Below the pieces are notes generated by a model. The model did no database searches. It had not been told where the DNA came from and saw nothing but the letters and a program-made list of their open reading frames with translations. Positions 23,875 through 35,559 of a stretch of 64,000 nucleotides of DNA are shown in pieces. This DNA is from Amylostereum areolatum (lineage: Eukaryota > Basidiomycota > Agaricomycetes > Russulales > Stereaceae). The position numbers were made by a program, and so were the translations under genes. How positions within the stretch are numbered: position 1 is the stretch's first letter; each line of letters starts with the position of its first letter. The stretch lies in the NCBI GenBank assembly GCA_012932865.1, contig SAXG01000034.1, positions 372,001-436,000 on the forward strand, given 5' to 3'.

Positions 23875-25447
23875 CTACTCCTTCTCGTCGCTGGGCTCAC
23901 CACCTTCGCCGCCGTCGTCTCCACGCGAATCCGTGCTGTCCCTCGCCACGACAACAATCTCCGGACCGGACGCGACATGCGCGTCTGGGATGGTGACGTT
24001 GATCGAACGATGCTGCTGGGTATCGTCGGTACGAACGGTCGTCTGTGGGACGCGGAAGGAGAACGGGACCGATATTTCGGCGCCTGAGCGCATGTTCGCG
24101 AGCGTGCTTTCGCGATGCGCCTGTTGAAACGCAACGACGAGGATGACGACGGTGAGGTATATTCCCTACGTATGTAAAGTGAGTGATATTCCAAAGGGAC
24201 CGCAAAGTTCACTGACCGGTATCTGATTCATGCCCACGCCCCAAACGGACTCGGCAGTTATTGCCGTGTTTGAAGTCAGGAACGAGGCCACGGGGGCTGC
24301 ATTACCCACTATTTCTGATATGGTATAGAAAGTCTGCGACAAAAAGCAAGGTAAACCGACCAGTTCTGATAGATAAACAGGTCTCACCCAAAGTAATGCA
24401 TAAATGACACCAGATTCCACAAGTAACAGGAACACAGCCTCTACGGCGGATTTTCGGGTACGGTTGTTCAAGTAGCGACGGACATCGCGCCTGTGCTTCC
24501 TGTTGATCAGCTAGTCAGTCTTTACACCGACAAAATGCAGCGATCAGCTGACCAAGTTTTATAGGCAACCATTGCTGTGGCCCATACATTGGCGGCAAGT
24601 GACACTGAATATGCCAAGGCAGTCACATCGGCAAGTGTGGAAGGAGAGCCTAGCGGTCGGAAGGATGCCGGTGTTGCAGGCACAGTGTCATATACAACTT
24701 GTGCAATTATACAAACCACCCAGGAGCCTGTATACGACGATCTTGTTAAGCATAATAGCGCAAGGGAGAACGTGAAAGAAGTAGAAGAAAACAGGGACGC
24801 ACATATCTGAACAAGGACAAGGACAACAGAGAAGATGCACACGCCCTTATGCATACCCCATACGACACAAGCTCTCCAGAACACAATGGAGTCGCCTATG
24901 ATGGACTGTAAATGAGAAGGCGGCTCTGTCCCTGCGTGTTTCTTTATGATAAGACAACAAACTTACGATGACTGCAACGAGAATGTCCGTCACGGGCACG
25001 GCATACACGTTGGAATCATTCCCAGGAGCGGTTCCATCGCCACCAGCAAGGTCTAACGGAATCATGATGCTGAGGTCATACCAGGCGGACTGCATGTCAA
25101 TCGCCCACAATGCGGCCGACAGAGTATAAATCGTTAGTGTTAAGATAAGCATCAGAAGGCGGGGCCGAGAGCGAAGTCCCTTCGAGCTTTGGGTGTTGCT
25201 CAATAAGATGATCACTGGTATAGTCAGGTCAATGCCCTACCTCAGTACATAGGTTGACACGATGACAAGGAGAGTGAGGATCCCTGGGATTATAGTAATG
25301 AAGGTCAGTCGGGACTTTAACTCTTGAAGGCGAAACCCTACCAAAGAGGAAGGTTTCAAAGAGCAAGGGAAATATGCGTTCAATCTTTGTGCCGGCCAAG
25401 TCGTTGAGTGCCAGAGACACTTGCTCGGGGCTAAGACAGTCGCACAT
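23875..25447 (-). CDS. Seven-helix membrane protein, tandem copy A
   Basis: Eight exons on the minus strand: 25342-25447, 25241-25283, 24967-25186, 24803-24905, 24553-24727, 24388-24499, 24217-24333, 23875-24165; 388 residues. Seven hydrophobic segments can be counted: FPLLFETFLFG..TLLVIVSTYVL, LTLTIYTLSAALWAID, DSIVFWRACVVW, CIFSVVLVLVQI, LAANVWATAMVAYKTW, AVFLLLVESGVIYALLW and IYLTVVILVVAF. Conserved signatures are GDSIVFWRACVVW and WATAMVAYKTW followed by KHRRDVRRYL, then MNQIP; the roughly 80-residue C-terminal tail is hydrophilic. Such proteins are common and multiplied in mushroom genomes but have no known role; a receptor or transporter is conceivable, not shown. The exon-3 acceptor (AAAG before CTCGAAG) is the one consistent in all four copies. 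Closest paralogue is copy B. Confidence 0.85.
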
Positions 25448-25494
25448 GGTGGACAATGTGCCCGTGTGCGAGCACTGGAGCCTTCTATATAGTG

Positions 25495-25502
25495 GAGAGT
25501 GT
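25495..25502 (-). promoter_or_regulatory. TATA box of copy A
   Basis: CTATATAG (palindromic) about 50 bp upstream of the ATG; the segment between TATA and ATG is nearly identical to that of copy B. Confidence 0.6.
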
Positions 25503-25559
25503 GATCGTCCTGCCTCATGGGTATCGAGACTCGAACGAACAGCCTGCGATGTTTCAGAT

Positions 25560-26720
25560 GGATGGATGAATGAATGTGTCAATTCGGACGTAACTTACTC
25601 GCCGGTTACTGACGTTGAAGGCAACGAAGGAGACGCATTTTTGGGGCGCGAACCGCAGAATGTCCGTCATCCCATGATTCCCATCCTGAAATGAGTCGTG
25701 CAATCCGTAGAGAGCCCGAATCCAAGCGATTTCTGATCTCTGGAGTCGGAGCATGATGCAGAATATGTCGGTAGTCAGTCCTACTGTTAATGGAATGTGG
25801 AGTACCTTTCTCTGGACTGAGACGGTGAGCGGTGAGCAAGACATCGCCACTGCTATGTCGTCCATCGTATGCTCTGCGCCCTCCTTGGTCCCTTCATCGG
25901 GGTTCTCGCCTTGCATTCTCCACGGCAGCCCATCCCAACGAGCCGTCCCGCCATCCACGCGACTCGGCAGGATCAGAAGCGTGAAAAACAGAGAGATTCG
26001 GATAGAGGCGAGGAGGATGGTCGAGGAGCAGAATGAATAGGATAGGGGTGTTTTCGAGGTTACGCTAGGATGGGAGACGATGTGCAGTGGCAGTGTACGA
26101 CGCGTAGTTGACGAGCTGGCATAGATCGGTGAGAAAAGTGGATGATGGAAGTGCATGGCGTTACTACAAAGGGAGTCCGCGTGTGAGAGTGGGTATACGA
26201 GTCAGGGAAAAGGGAGGAGAAATAGGGAGAAACGCACGGATGCGGACCATCAGATCAGGACAGGAGGCATGAAGTTCCAGTAGCGCGCTCAGCTGCGGCG
26301 GGTGTCATCTAGCTTCGAGATCCCCAGTGATCCAGAGTTCGTGGGGATACGGGTATGTGCCGTGAGGCTCTCATACAGTGGCATACAGAACAGAACGTAC
26401 TTACCATAACCATTTGCGTGGGATTGGAGTCATTGGACGGATATGAAGTCGATGCACGTTGATGACTTCGGTGTTGGCAAATTAGACAAACGTTGGGCTA
26501 GCCGGGAGAAGAAAAGCTTGGATTGGACGTGAAACGACAGTCCTAGAGTACCGGCCTCTTTTATTACACGACGGGAGGTCGTCGCGCGAGGTCGGGTTGA
26601 GTGCGTGATCGTGAAGAGCGTCGCGCGTGCCGGCTGTTGCCGATCGTGCTCGTCTATCCGCTCTCGATGCTTTTCACTGCCCATAACCCGTCGTTCGCCA
26701 CTGATAGCCTGTGGAACTGG
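25560..26720 (-). repeat. Duplicated upstream block, copy 1
   Basis: This block behind copy A is recognisably related to blocks at 31.1-32.4, 35.6-36.9, 38.9-39.9 and 40.4-41.1 kb. Shared landmarks are an AACGCACGGATG word (26231), which on the minus strand reads as a 5' splice site (CATCC|GTGCGTT), a hydrophobic minus-strand open frame (ILLASIRISLFFTLLILP) and a GTGCCGGCTGTTGCCG word near 26630. It may be the remnant of a second membrane-protein gene that travelled with the seven-helix gene. Boundaries are approximate. Confidence 0.45.
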
Positions 26721-27221
26721 ATATATTCACCGCACGGGCTCGGGCGGGCCGATGTGAAAGTCGCAGAAGATGACTTGGGTCCTGAGTGAGGGCTGGAACA
26801 CGAGGAGGTGAGCTTTTTTGTTGCTCGTGGACGTCTGTCCTCGCCGTCGTACTTTCAATCTGTTCTAACGCACTGTTAGTATACTACTCCTACGCTGTCG
26901 CATAAGGAGGAATCCGAAAAGGACAAACGATGTGGGACCCTCGACGTTACCTTTTCCGACGCGCGCTGGGCGCATCAAGTTCTTCACCGTCGACGGAGTG
27001 TGGGGCCTTTGCGACAACCGGTGAGTTGAAGTTTCTCCTTGGTTATCCGGTTGGATGCGTGGAAGGTCGTAAACGGCGTTGGGCTGGCGCTATGGGATGT
27101 GGGATAAAGCGGAGTGCCATCGCCATGTAGAACATGCGTTCAACACCCGAGGCCGTTCAGCGACCCTCTTCAGCTCGGGTGTTTTTGCAGTTGACTTCGT
27201 TTCTGACATTCTGACTGTACA

Positions 27222-27500
27222 GTGAGTGAGCGGGCCTTCAAACGTCATTTTATGGACAAAATCTCACTCGTCTTCTGACTCTTCGACGACGGCGACAACA
27301 CGAGCCCACGCAAAAGGACCTGACAATCGACTCAAGATAACAAGCTGTGCGTGGCCTTTTCTTTCCTCCTTCTTTCTGGTGGTCGCGTTGTTGACGAGAC
27401 TGGGTGTATAGACAAGCGGCTATACACGAATACCACTCGGACGAGCCTGACGGCGAGGCCAACAAGCAGTGTCTTTTTGCGGTCGACGGATAACGCTTAC
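27222..27500 (+). pseudogene. Decayed centrin (caltractin) fragment, copy 1
   Basis: Aligned by eye with the better-preserved copy at 28458-28750: the same intron end (CTGTACAG), an EF-hand core now reading DDGDNT with stop codons, the same intron ending in GTGTATAG and the same pyrimidine-rich 3' flank. Frames are broken by several stops and indels. Confidence 0.5.
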
Positions 27501-28457
27501 GCGCCACGCCCCCTGCACATTCCCGTTTTCTTCCCTGTCCATCTTACTCACTATATGCTCCCTATACCCTCGCTGTACTCTCACACACGCACGTCCCATC
27601 CTATCCCCTGTTATACCCATCGCTAGATCGACTACGCTGTTTTTGCACGTTCATACGTCTCGCAGCTCCCCGTCCTCCGCCCTCTCTTCTCGCTACGCTT
27701 TCACCATACCCTTCCAATCTGACCGCGCACTATTCCACGCATATTCTCCCTACTCGCGCCCGGACCCCCTGCATCTTCGCCCTCCAGAACTCTATCCTTC
27801 CCGGTCTCATCTTCTATAACCCTCGCAACGTTCGGCGCGTTCCCGCGAGCCAACACGCAAAATCGGCGCTGACAACTCCCGCTGTCAAAAACCTTTTCGG
27901 CCCTGGGATCCAGTTCGCCTGGCTGGGCTTTACGCGGTCACCGGCGGCCTGGGGCACTAGAATCATGAACTTCAGCTTGGGGGTTCGGCATCGTCAGTGT
28001 GAGGGGCAAGTGGCAGCCTAAGGCTTGGATGAGGAACCGCGGGGTCAGGACCAAGTAAGCTTCTTCATCCGTCCACATAATCGTACTTCGTTCTGATATG
28101 TTCTTAGCATAAAGCTCACACGAGAAGGAACCGCAGCGCAAGACCAAACGATGCATAACCTTCGAAGCTACCTTCCTGGTCCTTCCCACCTTGCGCCGGA
28201 GTGTATCAGGCTCCTTCCAGTCGCCTTATCTAATTGAGGCTTTACGAAGATCAGTGAGTCGCGCCCTCTCTTTTGATCGTCTGTTTGTATGTTTGGGAGG
28301 AGGCTAGTGGCGTTGGGGTGGGGATACGGGGTTGGATGGAGGGTTGGTAAAGTGTGAGACATCGACATGCAGAATATGTTTGACCCCCGGCGTCCAGCGA
28401 CCTTATCCAGCCCGTGTTTTGGCAATCAACTTCCTTTCTGACGCTCTGCTTGCACAG
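27501..28457. other. Spacer between centrin fragments
   Basis: Pyrimidine-rich flank of fragment 1, then sequence shared with 32.5-32.8 kb (a CCACCTTGCGCCGGAG word near 28188 and 32660). No intact gene. Confidence 0.5.
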
Positions 28458-28750
28458 TCAACAACTTGAACAAGCGGAACTTCTCGCGGCTCGCCTTCCA
28501 ACTCCTCGACGACGACAACACCGGCAAAATCAGCTTGCGTAACTTGCGACGCATAGCGAAGGATATCGGGGATCAAGTGAAGGACGATCTCAGCCTGCTG
28601 TGTGTGGACCTTTCCCTCCTTTTTTCGGCGGTGGCAGTTATCAACGAGGGGTACGTGTGTAGACAAGCCATGATACACAAATTTGACCTGGACAAGGACA
28701 GCGAGGTCAACGAGCAGGTGTTCATCTCGATTATGGCAGACGATGTTTAG
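28458..28750 (+). pseudogene. Centrin/caltractin C-terminal fragment (EF-hands 3-4), copy 2
   Basis: Two exons, 28458-28599 and 28663-28750, join in frame. The first encodes EF-hand 3 (FQLLDDDNTGKIS followed by LRNLRRIAKDIGD), a clear match to the centrin consensus. The second encodes LQAMIHKFDLDKDSEVNEQV and ends FISIMADDV. In EF-hand 4 the twelfth loop position, normally Glu, is Val, so calcium binding there should be lost. I found no EF-hands 1-2 upstream, so it is a 5'-truncated copy; centrins act at spindle pole bodies and in nuclear export complexes. It lies in the duplicated spacer between seven-helix copies A and B, on the opposite strand. Confidence 0.65.
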
Positions 28751-28923
28751 GTGCCACGCCCCCCGTACGTTACCGTCTTCTTCGCTGTCTACCTTACTCT
28801 CTACATATTCTCTCTCTCCTCTCTTTATTCCTACACATGCAGTTCCCATCCCATCCCATCCGATCCCATCCCACCCCCCGCGGATACACAAACGCTCGTC
28901 ACGCCCCCCTCCGAACCTCGCTC

Positions 28924-29287
28924 ATGTCTTTCATGTCTTCGCAAAACCAACAGCTCCCGTCGCCCACCTCGGCCCCACCTAAGTCTGCGCCGCAGAAATC
29001 CTACGATCCGAACCCCATTCCGTTTCACACGAAGGTGGATCGACGCAACCGTAGGCCTGGGATTGGTCGCGCTTTTTAATTGGCGTTTACAGCCGCCGTC
29101 CAGGGTCTCCGACAGCTTGGGCCGTAGTTCGACGTTCGACGAGGTCAAGAAACAGCCAGACGCTTTGCCAATTGGGAAATCCAACTCCGTGAAGTGCACC
29201 GTGCGCGAACGCCAATCAATATTGAACTGGTCGTACATCTGCATCGGGGCACAGACAAAACGTTCCCAGCTGGGCTCTAAACGATGA
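28924..29287 (+). pseudogene. Damaged copy of the 84-codon small gene
   Basis: It matches 33492-33793 in layout: exon 1 (28924-29050) encodes SYDPNPIPFHTKVDRR, then an intron of 42 bp. Exon 2 from 29093 soon meets TAG in the expected frame, although the nucleotide alignment continues through the sequence ending CTTCGACCAG. Either a splice variant or, more likely, an inactivated duplicate. Confidence 0.45.
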
Positions 29288-29406
29288 GCCCTTCGACCAG
29301 TCAACGGCGAATATATAAGCATAACAGGACAATCGAAGACTGCTTTGACTAACACTTTGGAGAAATGCACTGAGGAGCGTGCGTTGTCCCGGCCGACGGG
29401 CTCAAA

Positions 29407-30973
29407 CTATCCGCTCTTCTCGCCGGCTTGAGTGCCTGCGTGCACATCGTCATCCTCAGAGAGCGAGTTCGTACTCTCCCTCGCCACCACGACAATCTCC
29501 GGATCGGATATTTCCTGCGCGTTTGGAATGGTGACGGTGAAGGAACGGTGCTGCTGGGTGTCATCGGTGCGAACGGTCGTCTGCGGGACGCGGAAGGAGA
29601 GGGGGGCGGAGATTTCGGCTCCCGAGCGCATGTTCGAGAGCGTGCTTTCGAGATGCGACTGTTGAAACGCGACGACAAGGATGACGAGGGTGAGGTATAG
29701 TCCCTAGTATGTATGTCACGGTGAAGTTAGCAAAATTCTAAGACCATAAAATTCACTCACCGGTATCTGATTCATGCCCGCATCCCAAACGAGCGCGGCA
29801 ATCGCTGCCGCGTTTGAAGTCGAAAAGGAAATATTGTCGGACGCGACTTGTGCTAGGGTATAGAAAACCTGCGATGAGAATAAACATAAACTGGCTAGTT
29901 CTGCCAATAAATAAACAAATACAACCCAAAGCATTGCATAGAGGACACCGGATTCCACAAGTAACAGAAACACAGCCTCTACGGCGGATTTTCTGGTGCG
30001 GTTGTTCAGGTAGCGACGGACGTCGCGCCTGTGCTTCCTGTCAATCGGCTGGTTAGTCCTCACGACCACGAGATGCAGCAATGAACCAACCAAGTTTTAT
30101 AAGCAACAATTGCTGTCGCCCATACATTGGCTGCAAGTGACACTGAATATGCCAAAGCAGTCAGGTCAGCAAGTGTGGAAGGAGAGCCCAGCGGTTGGAA
30201 GGACGCCGGCATCGCAAGCGCTGAGTCGTACACAACAACTGCAATTAGATAGACCACCCATGAGCCTACACGCGACACTCCTGTTCAGCAACAGAAAGTG
30301 ACAAAGAAAGGAGCGGAAGAAGACGTGGACGCACATATCTGGGCAATGATAAGGACGACAGAGAAGATGCGCACGCCTTTATGCATACTCCATATGACGC
30401 AGGCTCTCCAGAGTACAACCGAGTCGCTCATAATGGACTGTAGATTGAAAGGAAGTTTAGCGATCTGCGTCTCTCTTTATGCATTAAATTATAGACTTAC
30501 AATGACTGCAGCGAGAACGCCTTCCACGACCGCAATATCAAGGTTGGAGTCGTTCCCAGGAGCGGTACCGTCGCCACCTGCAAGGTCCAACGGGATCAGG
30601 ATGCTCAGGTCGGTCCACATGGAATGCACGTCAATCGCCCACATCGCGGCGGACAGAGTATACATTGTCAGTGTTAAGATGAGCATCAGAACGCGGGGAC
30701 GAGAGTGAAGTCCTTTTGAACTTTATGGAGCGCTCAATGGGTCAATGATCGACGTAATCGTATTGAAGCCCTACCTAAGCACGTAGGCCGATGCAATGAC
30801 GAGGAGGGTGAGGACCCCTAGAACTCGTGTTACGAAGATGATCTCACCCTGGAAGGCAAAGGCTTACCAAAGAGGAAGGTTTCAAGGAGCAAGGGGAATA
30901 TGCGAATGATCTTTGTGTCAGCCAAGTCGGAAAGTGCCACAGACACTTGCTCGGGGCTAAGACAGTCGGGCAT
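29407..30973 (-). CDS. Seven-helix membrane protein, tandem copy B
   Basis: Eight exons on the minus strand: 30868-30973, 30775-30817, 30501-30720, 30335-30437, 30091-30265, 29926-30037, 29761-29868, 29407-29703; 387 residues, same intron positions and phases as copy A. Signatures kept: MSDSVVLWRACVIW, WATAIVAYKTW, HRRDVRRYL, NQIPGLYLTLVILVV. Exon 1 (CLSPEQVSVALSDLAD) and the TM2 region are almost the same as in copy A, so A and B are the youngest pair. If exon 3 began at the upstream AG (ATTGAG) a TAA would follow at once; the acceptor ATAAAG avoids it and agrees with the other copies. The intron-6 donor is GTTGTA, weaker than in copy A. Function unknown. Confidence 0.82.
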
Positions 30974-31010
30974 GGTGGATAACGTGCCCGTGTGCAGGCA
31001 CTTGAGCTTG

Positions 31011-31018
31011 CTATATAG
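31011..31018 (-). promoter_or_regulatory. TATA box of copy B
   Basis: CTATATAG at the same distance from the ATG as in copy A, with the same intervening GGGCAC word. Confidence 0.6.
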
Positions 31019-31129
31019 TGGAGAGCGTGAAATCTCTGCCTCGTAGGCACCAGGACGCCACGCACGAACAAACCCCATCACCCTCGCGGAACACAACCAG
31101 AATATACCCATTCAGTTGATTCGTGTTGC

Positions 31130-32400
31130 GTACACTGGCAGCCTGTGTCAATTGAATTGGTGCGAATCAGTTACTCACCTACATATGTAGTAGAAGGCGG
31201 CGAGGACACTGAGTACGCGAGCTTATTTGGGCGCAAGTCGACTATCCTGACGATGTTTGTGCGACCAGCGCGCGGAGGCTCGCCAGCTCGAAGACCCCGC
31301 TTTCTTGTTTCCGCGCGCGGAACGGTGCAGAGGAATTCGGAACCAACCACTGCTGAAAAATTGATTGAGTACTGTACCGGTGTACCTATCGTCTTGGCTG
31401 GGTAAGTTCATGATAATATTGAGTCGCTGGAACTCACCAAGGTGTGCTTCTGGTATTCGTTCTATACGAGTGGGATCATGATCGATACAGATATCAACAA
31501 TTCTGCCACGGGAGTGGGAAACACGACGAACCACCAGGCCTCATCATCTTCCCGGCTCGATTTGGCCGGGCCCAACATTTGGCCTTTCAGTAGTCCGCGG
31601 GAGACTGGGAATAGATGCTTCATACTGAGATGTATAAGTACACGAGAAGGAAACGCACCAGGAATTCGCAGGGTAAAGCGATCACTGCAGTGCGTCCGAC
31701 CGGTGTTGTCCCGCCCAGGTCGAGTGTGGTACAAAGTTCATACGAGCATGACTCTGAGCCACGAAGCTGGCCGGCGCGGCATGCGCGACGGGTCGAGGGA
31801 GGTCGAGGGGCATAACCAAAGGAGGGTCAAGAAGGATATCGGTGCTCATTGGAGGACTAAGAACGGCTGGACAGCCTTCAGGTCAGCGGTGTGAATCGAT
31901 CAGGCCCGGACGAAAAGGGGAGGCAAGCGCGTACTAGGAGGAAAGGTGTTGCAGTAATCGTATAGAACAATAGTAGTAGGTCGAGAGTAGCAAGACGTTC
32001 ATGAGTACGGATCTGTTCCACTCGGAGTCGCGTGCGCGCGAGCGAGAAGCCTCGCGTCCAGAGGAGCGGCCGATGCGTGGTTGAGAAGGATCTGTGTTCG
32101 CTATATTGGACAAGTTGACGATGGCACCAGACCCTCTAACAGAGGTCTCTTTTGGTATATGTTCTAGTAGAGTATGGTCGGGGGTGGTTGGCAGGAAATT
32201 GAGGACGACTCGGAGCGCGTGCCGGCGACCGGCCGTTGCCGGCTCTGACATATTGACAACTTGTTCACCAGCGTCAGTGCCACGCACCCCGGTCTCACCG
32301 ATCTCATCCATCGTGTCCACCTCTAAGCTTCATGCTTCAAACGCTCAACGTTCAACGTTCAAAACGTTCAAGACGTACCGTTCGTTCCATCGCTGACGAC
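31130..32400. repeat. Duplicated upstream block, copy 2
   Basis: It corresponds to 25560-26720: starts with a similar AT-rich edge and a TTTGGGCGCAAG word, has GAAACGCACCAGG (about 31647) in place of the conserved AACGCACGGATG, and GTGCCGGCGACCGGCCGTTGCC near 32219. Boundaries approximate; no intact gene seen. Confidence 0.4.
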
Positions 32401-32850
32401 ATGGGAACCTGAACACGAAAATCCTCCGCGGAGCGTACATCTTTATGTGGCAGTGCCCTAAATGGAAGGTGACAACGATCTACAACGATGCACAAAGACA
32501 CGGTGAGCCTTTTCCGACCCTTTTCACGAATGGATACCTGCGTTCTTCTTCACCGCGTTTTCGTCTGACTTCTCCTTGGTACCACGCTCTAAAAGCATTG
32601 TATAAGAAGGAGCCAAACGACGCGCGACCTTCGCAGTCACGTACTACTCTCCCCCACCTTGCGCCGGAGCGCCTCAAGTTCGTCCGATGTTGGTGAGTTA
32701 GGCCTTTAGGCTTTCTCTTTTGGCTAATTGCTTTGGGGCTGGGTGGAGGGTTGGTCAGCTGTGAAGGTGACGTATGTCGACTTCGAACTCCAGCGGCAAG
32801 CGCGTGTGTTTCTGTCATCAGACGTCGTTTCCCAAGCCTTACTTGTAGAG

Positions 32851-33115
32851 TGAGCCAGGGGATCCTTTCGCGAGGTTTTGTGGACGAAACATAACGATAT
32901 TCCATGACGACAACACGGACAAAATAAGCCCGCGCAACCTGCGACGCGTGGCGAGGGAGATTGGGGTTCGACTGGAAGATGACAGGCCGTGCGTGCTCCG
33001 TCTCCTTTTTTTCCTCGTGGAGGTTTCTGGCGTGAGGTTGTGTGTGTAGCCGAGCGATGAATCGACGTCGACCAGGACAGCAAAAATCAACTCGCGAGTT
33101 TCACGGACGACGCTC
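32851..33115 (+). pseudogene. Decayed centrin fragment, copy 3
   Basis: Reads HDDNTDKISPRNLRRVAREIG in one frame, matching EF-hand 3 and the following helix of the centrin copy at 28.5 kb, then an intron ending GTGTGTAG. The EF-hand 4 part (ATCGACGTCGACCAGGACAG, after an in-frame TGA) is out of frame. The flanks also match, so fragment and flanks were duplicated together. Confidence 0.55.
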
Positions 33116-33491
33116 AGGCGCCATCCCTCCTGCACGTTCCCGTCTCTCTCGCTATCTCTCTCGCTGTCCATTTTGCTCTCCACGTATTCCCTTCCCCCTC
33201 GCTTTATTCTTGCACACGCACGTCTTACACCATCTCATGCCATACCCCTGCGTACACACAAACGCTCATCGCCAGACTACTTAACGTTGTTGTTCTTCCT
33301 CCTGTCTCGCATCTTCCCGTCCTCCTCCATCCATTGTCGCCATTGTTCTCGTCCAATCTGTATCTTACTCCGAATCCGTACTATTCTAATATGTGCCTTC
33401 GATGTACCCTTACCCGCGTGCCCAAATCTCGGCCACCAAAATTCCTCCCCTTCCCTAATGCCCCTGCCCGGAACACTGCGCTCGCGTTCCC

Positions 33492-33793
33492 ATGAGCCCA
33501 ACAGCTCTTGCCGCGCACCCCGGTCCCGGAATCCAGTCAGCGCCGCAGGAATCCTACGATTCTGACCCCGTTTCTTTTCACACGAAGTTGGATCGATGCA
33601 GCCGTAGGCTAGCGATGGGTCCCCCTCCGTCTTTGTGTGCGGGTGTATAGCCGCCGTCAAGGCGACAGCTTTGACATTCGACAAGCCGCCGGACGTCGTA
33701 CCGCTCGGGAAACTCAGCTACTTCCGTGCATCAGAGCACACGTTGAACGTTTCCCGCTGGGTTCAGCCAGACAAGTCCTTCGAGCAATGGTGA
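33492..33793 (+). CDS. Possible small two-exon gene, 84 residues
   Basis: Exons 33492-33603 and 33651-33793 join in frame through a 47-bp GT..AG intron. The product begins MSPTALAAHPGPG, includes ESYDSDPVSFHTKLDRC, and exon 2 gives TFDKPPDVVPLGKLSYFRA and ends VQPDKSFEQW. There is no signal peptide or membrane segment. A related but broken copy stands at 28924-29287, and a weak third trace (IPFTALNSHRRTQ) at about 37015-37060, each just before the 3' end of a seven-helix gene. I do not recognise the family; it could be a genuine small gene or the tail of a larger lost one. Confidence 0.4.
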
Positions 33794-33886
33794 ATATATA
33801 AGCATAACAGTACAATCAAAGACTCTACGTGTACAAACGGTTTGGGGAAATACACCGAGGAGCGTGTGTTGTTCGACAGACTAAAG

Positions 33887-35437
33887 CTATGCACTCTTCT
33901 CGTTGGGCTTGAGATATGCAGGTTCATCGCCTTCGTCCGACAGCGAGTTCGTACCCTCCCTCGTCACAACGATGATTTCCGGACGGGATATGGGTCGAGG
34001 GTCTTGAATGGTGATGTGGAATGGCGCATGCCTTTCGCCTTCGTCTGTGCGTAAGGTCGTCGTGTGCGGAACGAAGGTGGACAAGGGGGCGGAAAGTTCG
34101 GCTCCTGTGCGCACGTTCGAAAGCGTGTTTTCGAGATGCGACTGTTTCAACGTGACGATGATGATGACGAGGGTGAGATATATCCCCTGGGTATGGGGCG
34201 TAAGTTGAATCGCAAGGAGACTCCAAAGTTCGCTTACTGGTATCTGATTCATACTCGTTGACCAAAAGGACGCAGCTATCTGAAAAGGGACATCTGCGGG
34301 TACCGTCTGAAAGAGGGCGAAAACAACCTGCAAAGATGACAAATGTAAACCGACTGAATATATCTGGTCGATGGACTAGTGCAGACCCAAAAGGCTGCAT
34401 ATAGCACGCCGGATTCCACCAGCAATAAGAACACAGCCTCTACGGCGGACTTCCTGACTTGCTTGTTCAGGTAGAGCCGGACGTCGCGCCTGTGCTGCCT
34501 ATACGATGATGATCAGCTCGTGTGACTTTACAGGAAAGTACAGCGACCAACCAAGCTTTATATGCTATCATTGCCGTTGCCCATATATTAGCTACAACTG
34601 ACAACGAAAATGATAATGCATTGATGGCAACGTTTGCGGAATGGTGGATCAGCGGTTGGAACGACGCCGGGATCCCAGGTAGTGGGAGCGCTATGGCGGC
34701 TCCGATCATGTAGACAATCCACAAGCCTGCACGCAATTTCTGATCAACAATGAGGAAGGGACCATAAAAGAAGACATGAACGCACATATCTGGGCAAAAA
34801 CAAGAAAGACGGAAATAATACGCATGCTTCTGCGCATACCCCATACAACGCAAGCTCTCCAGAGCACAATTGAGTCACTCATTACGAACTGTAGAATGAG
34901 AATGCATGTCAATGAGCTGTGACGGCGTCTGTTTATGCATCAAAAGGATGAACTTACCATGGTTGCACCAAGAACCTCTTCCGCGAAGTTGGTGTAAGGA
35001 ATGTGGTCCCCAGGAGCGGGGCCGTCGCCCCCGGCAAGATCAAATGGAATCGAGATGCTTAGGTCAACCCATACAGCATACACGCCAAACGCCCACAATG
35101 TGCCGGCCAGAGCATACATCGTGAGTGTCAGAATGAACATCAAGAGTCGGGGCCGAGAGCGAAGTCCCCTCGAGCTTGGTACGTCGCTCATGAATGAGAT
35201 TACTAGCTACGCAGTATATCAAGGACCTACCTTAGGATGTAGGTCGACGCGAGGAAAAGGATGGTAAGAATACCTAGAAGTGCATTGAAAACGTCAGCTG
35301 TGTATTCTACCTTAGAAGACGATGATTTTACCGAAGAGGAAGGTTTCAAGGAGGACGGGGAACACATCACCGTCCTTTATGATCTCCAAGTGGGCCAGTG
35401 CGTTAGACACATTTTCGGCAGTAGAAGAGGCAGACAT
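33887..35437 (-). CDS. Seven-helix membrane protein, tandem copy C
   Basis: Eight exons on the minus strand: 35332-35437, 35231-35273, 34958-35174, 34786-34888, 34552-34726, 34387-34498, 34238-34327, 33887-34186; 381 residues. Signatures: MSDSIVLWRACVVW, NIWATAMIAYKAW, HRRDVRLYL, MNQIPGIYLTLVIIIV. The N-terminus (MSASSTAENVSNALAHLE) has diverged from A, B and D. Exon 3 is one codon shorter than in A and B, and exon 7 is nine codons shorter than in A, so the extracytoplasmic loops differ in length while the helices are kept. The same exon-3 acceptor position (CAAG before CTCGAGG) is used. Function unknown. Confidence 0.83.
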
Positions 35438-35476
35438 GGGGGACAATGTGCCCTGTGCGAGAGGCTTGCGCTTTGC

Positions 35477-35485
35477 TTTATATAC
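35477..35485 (-). promoter_or_regulatory. TATA box of copy C
   Basis: GTATATAAA about 45 bp upstream of the ATG, in the position equivalent to copies A, B and D. Confidence 0.6.
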
Positions 35486-35559
35486 AGCGGGGAGCATGAG
35501 TCGTGGGTATCAAGTTGCCACCGAAGAACCTGTGTTAACGGACGGAATGCCTCGGCTGT

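Noticed and set aside
28751..29287. Long plus-strand open frame of 178 codons
   Set aside because: It mixes the centrin fragment's 3' flank with the small-gene copy and reads through the latter's intron; not a gene on its own.
30680..30735. Premature TAA at the start of exon 3 in copy B
   Set aside because: It appears only if the upstream AG is used; the acceptor ATAAAG, shared in position with copies A, C and D, leaves the frame open.
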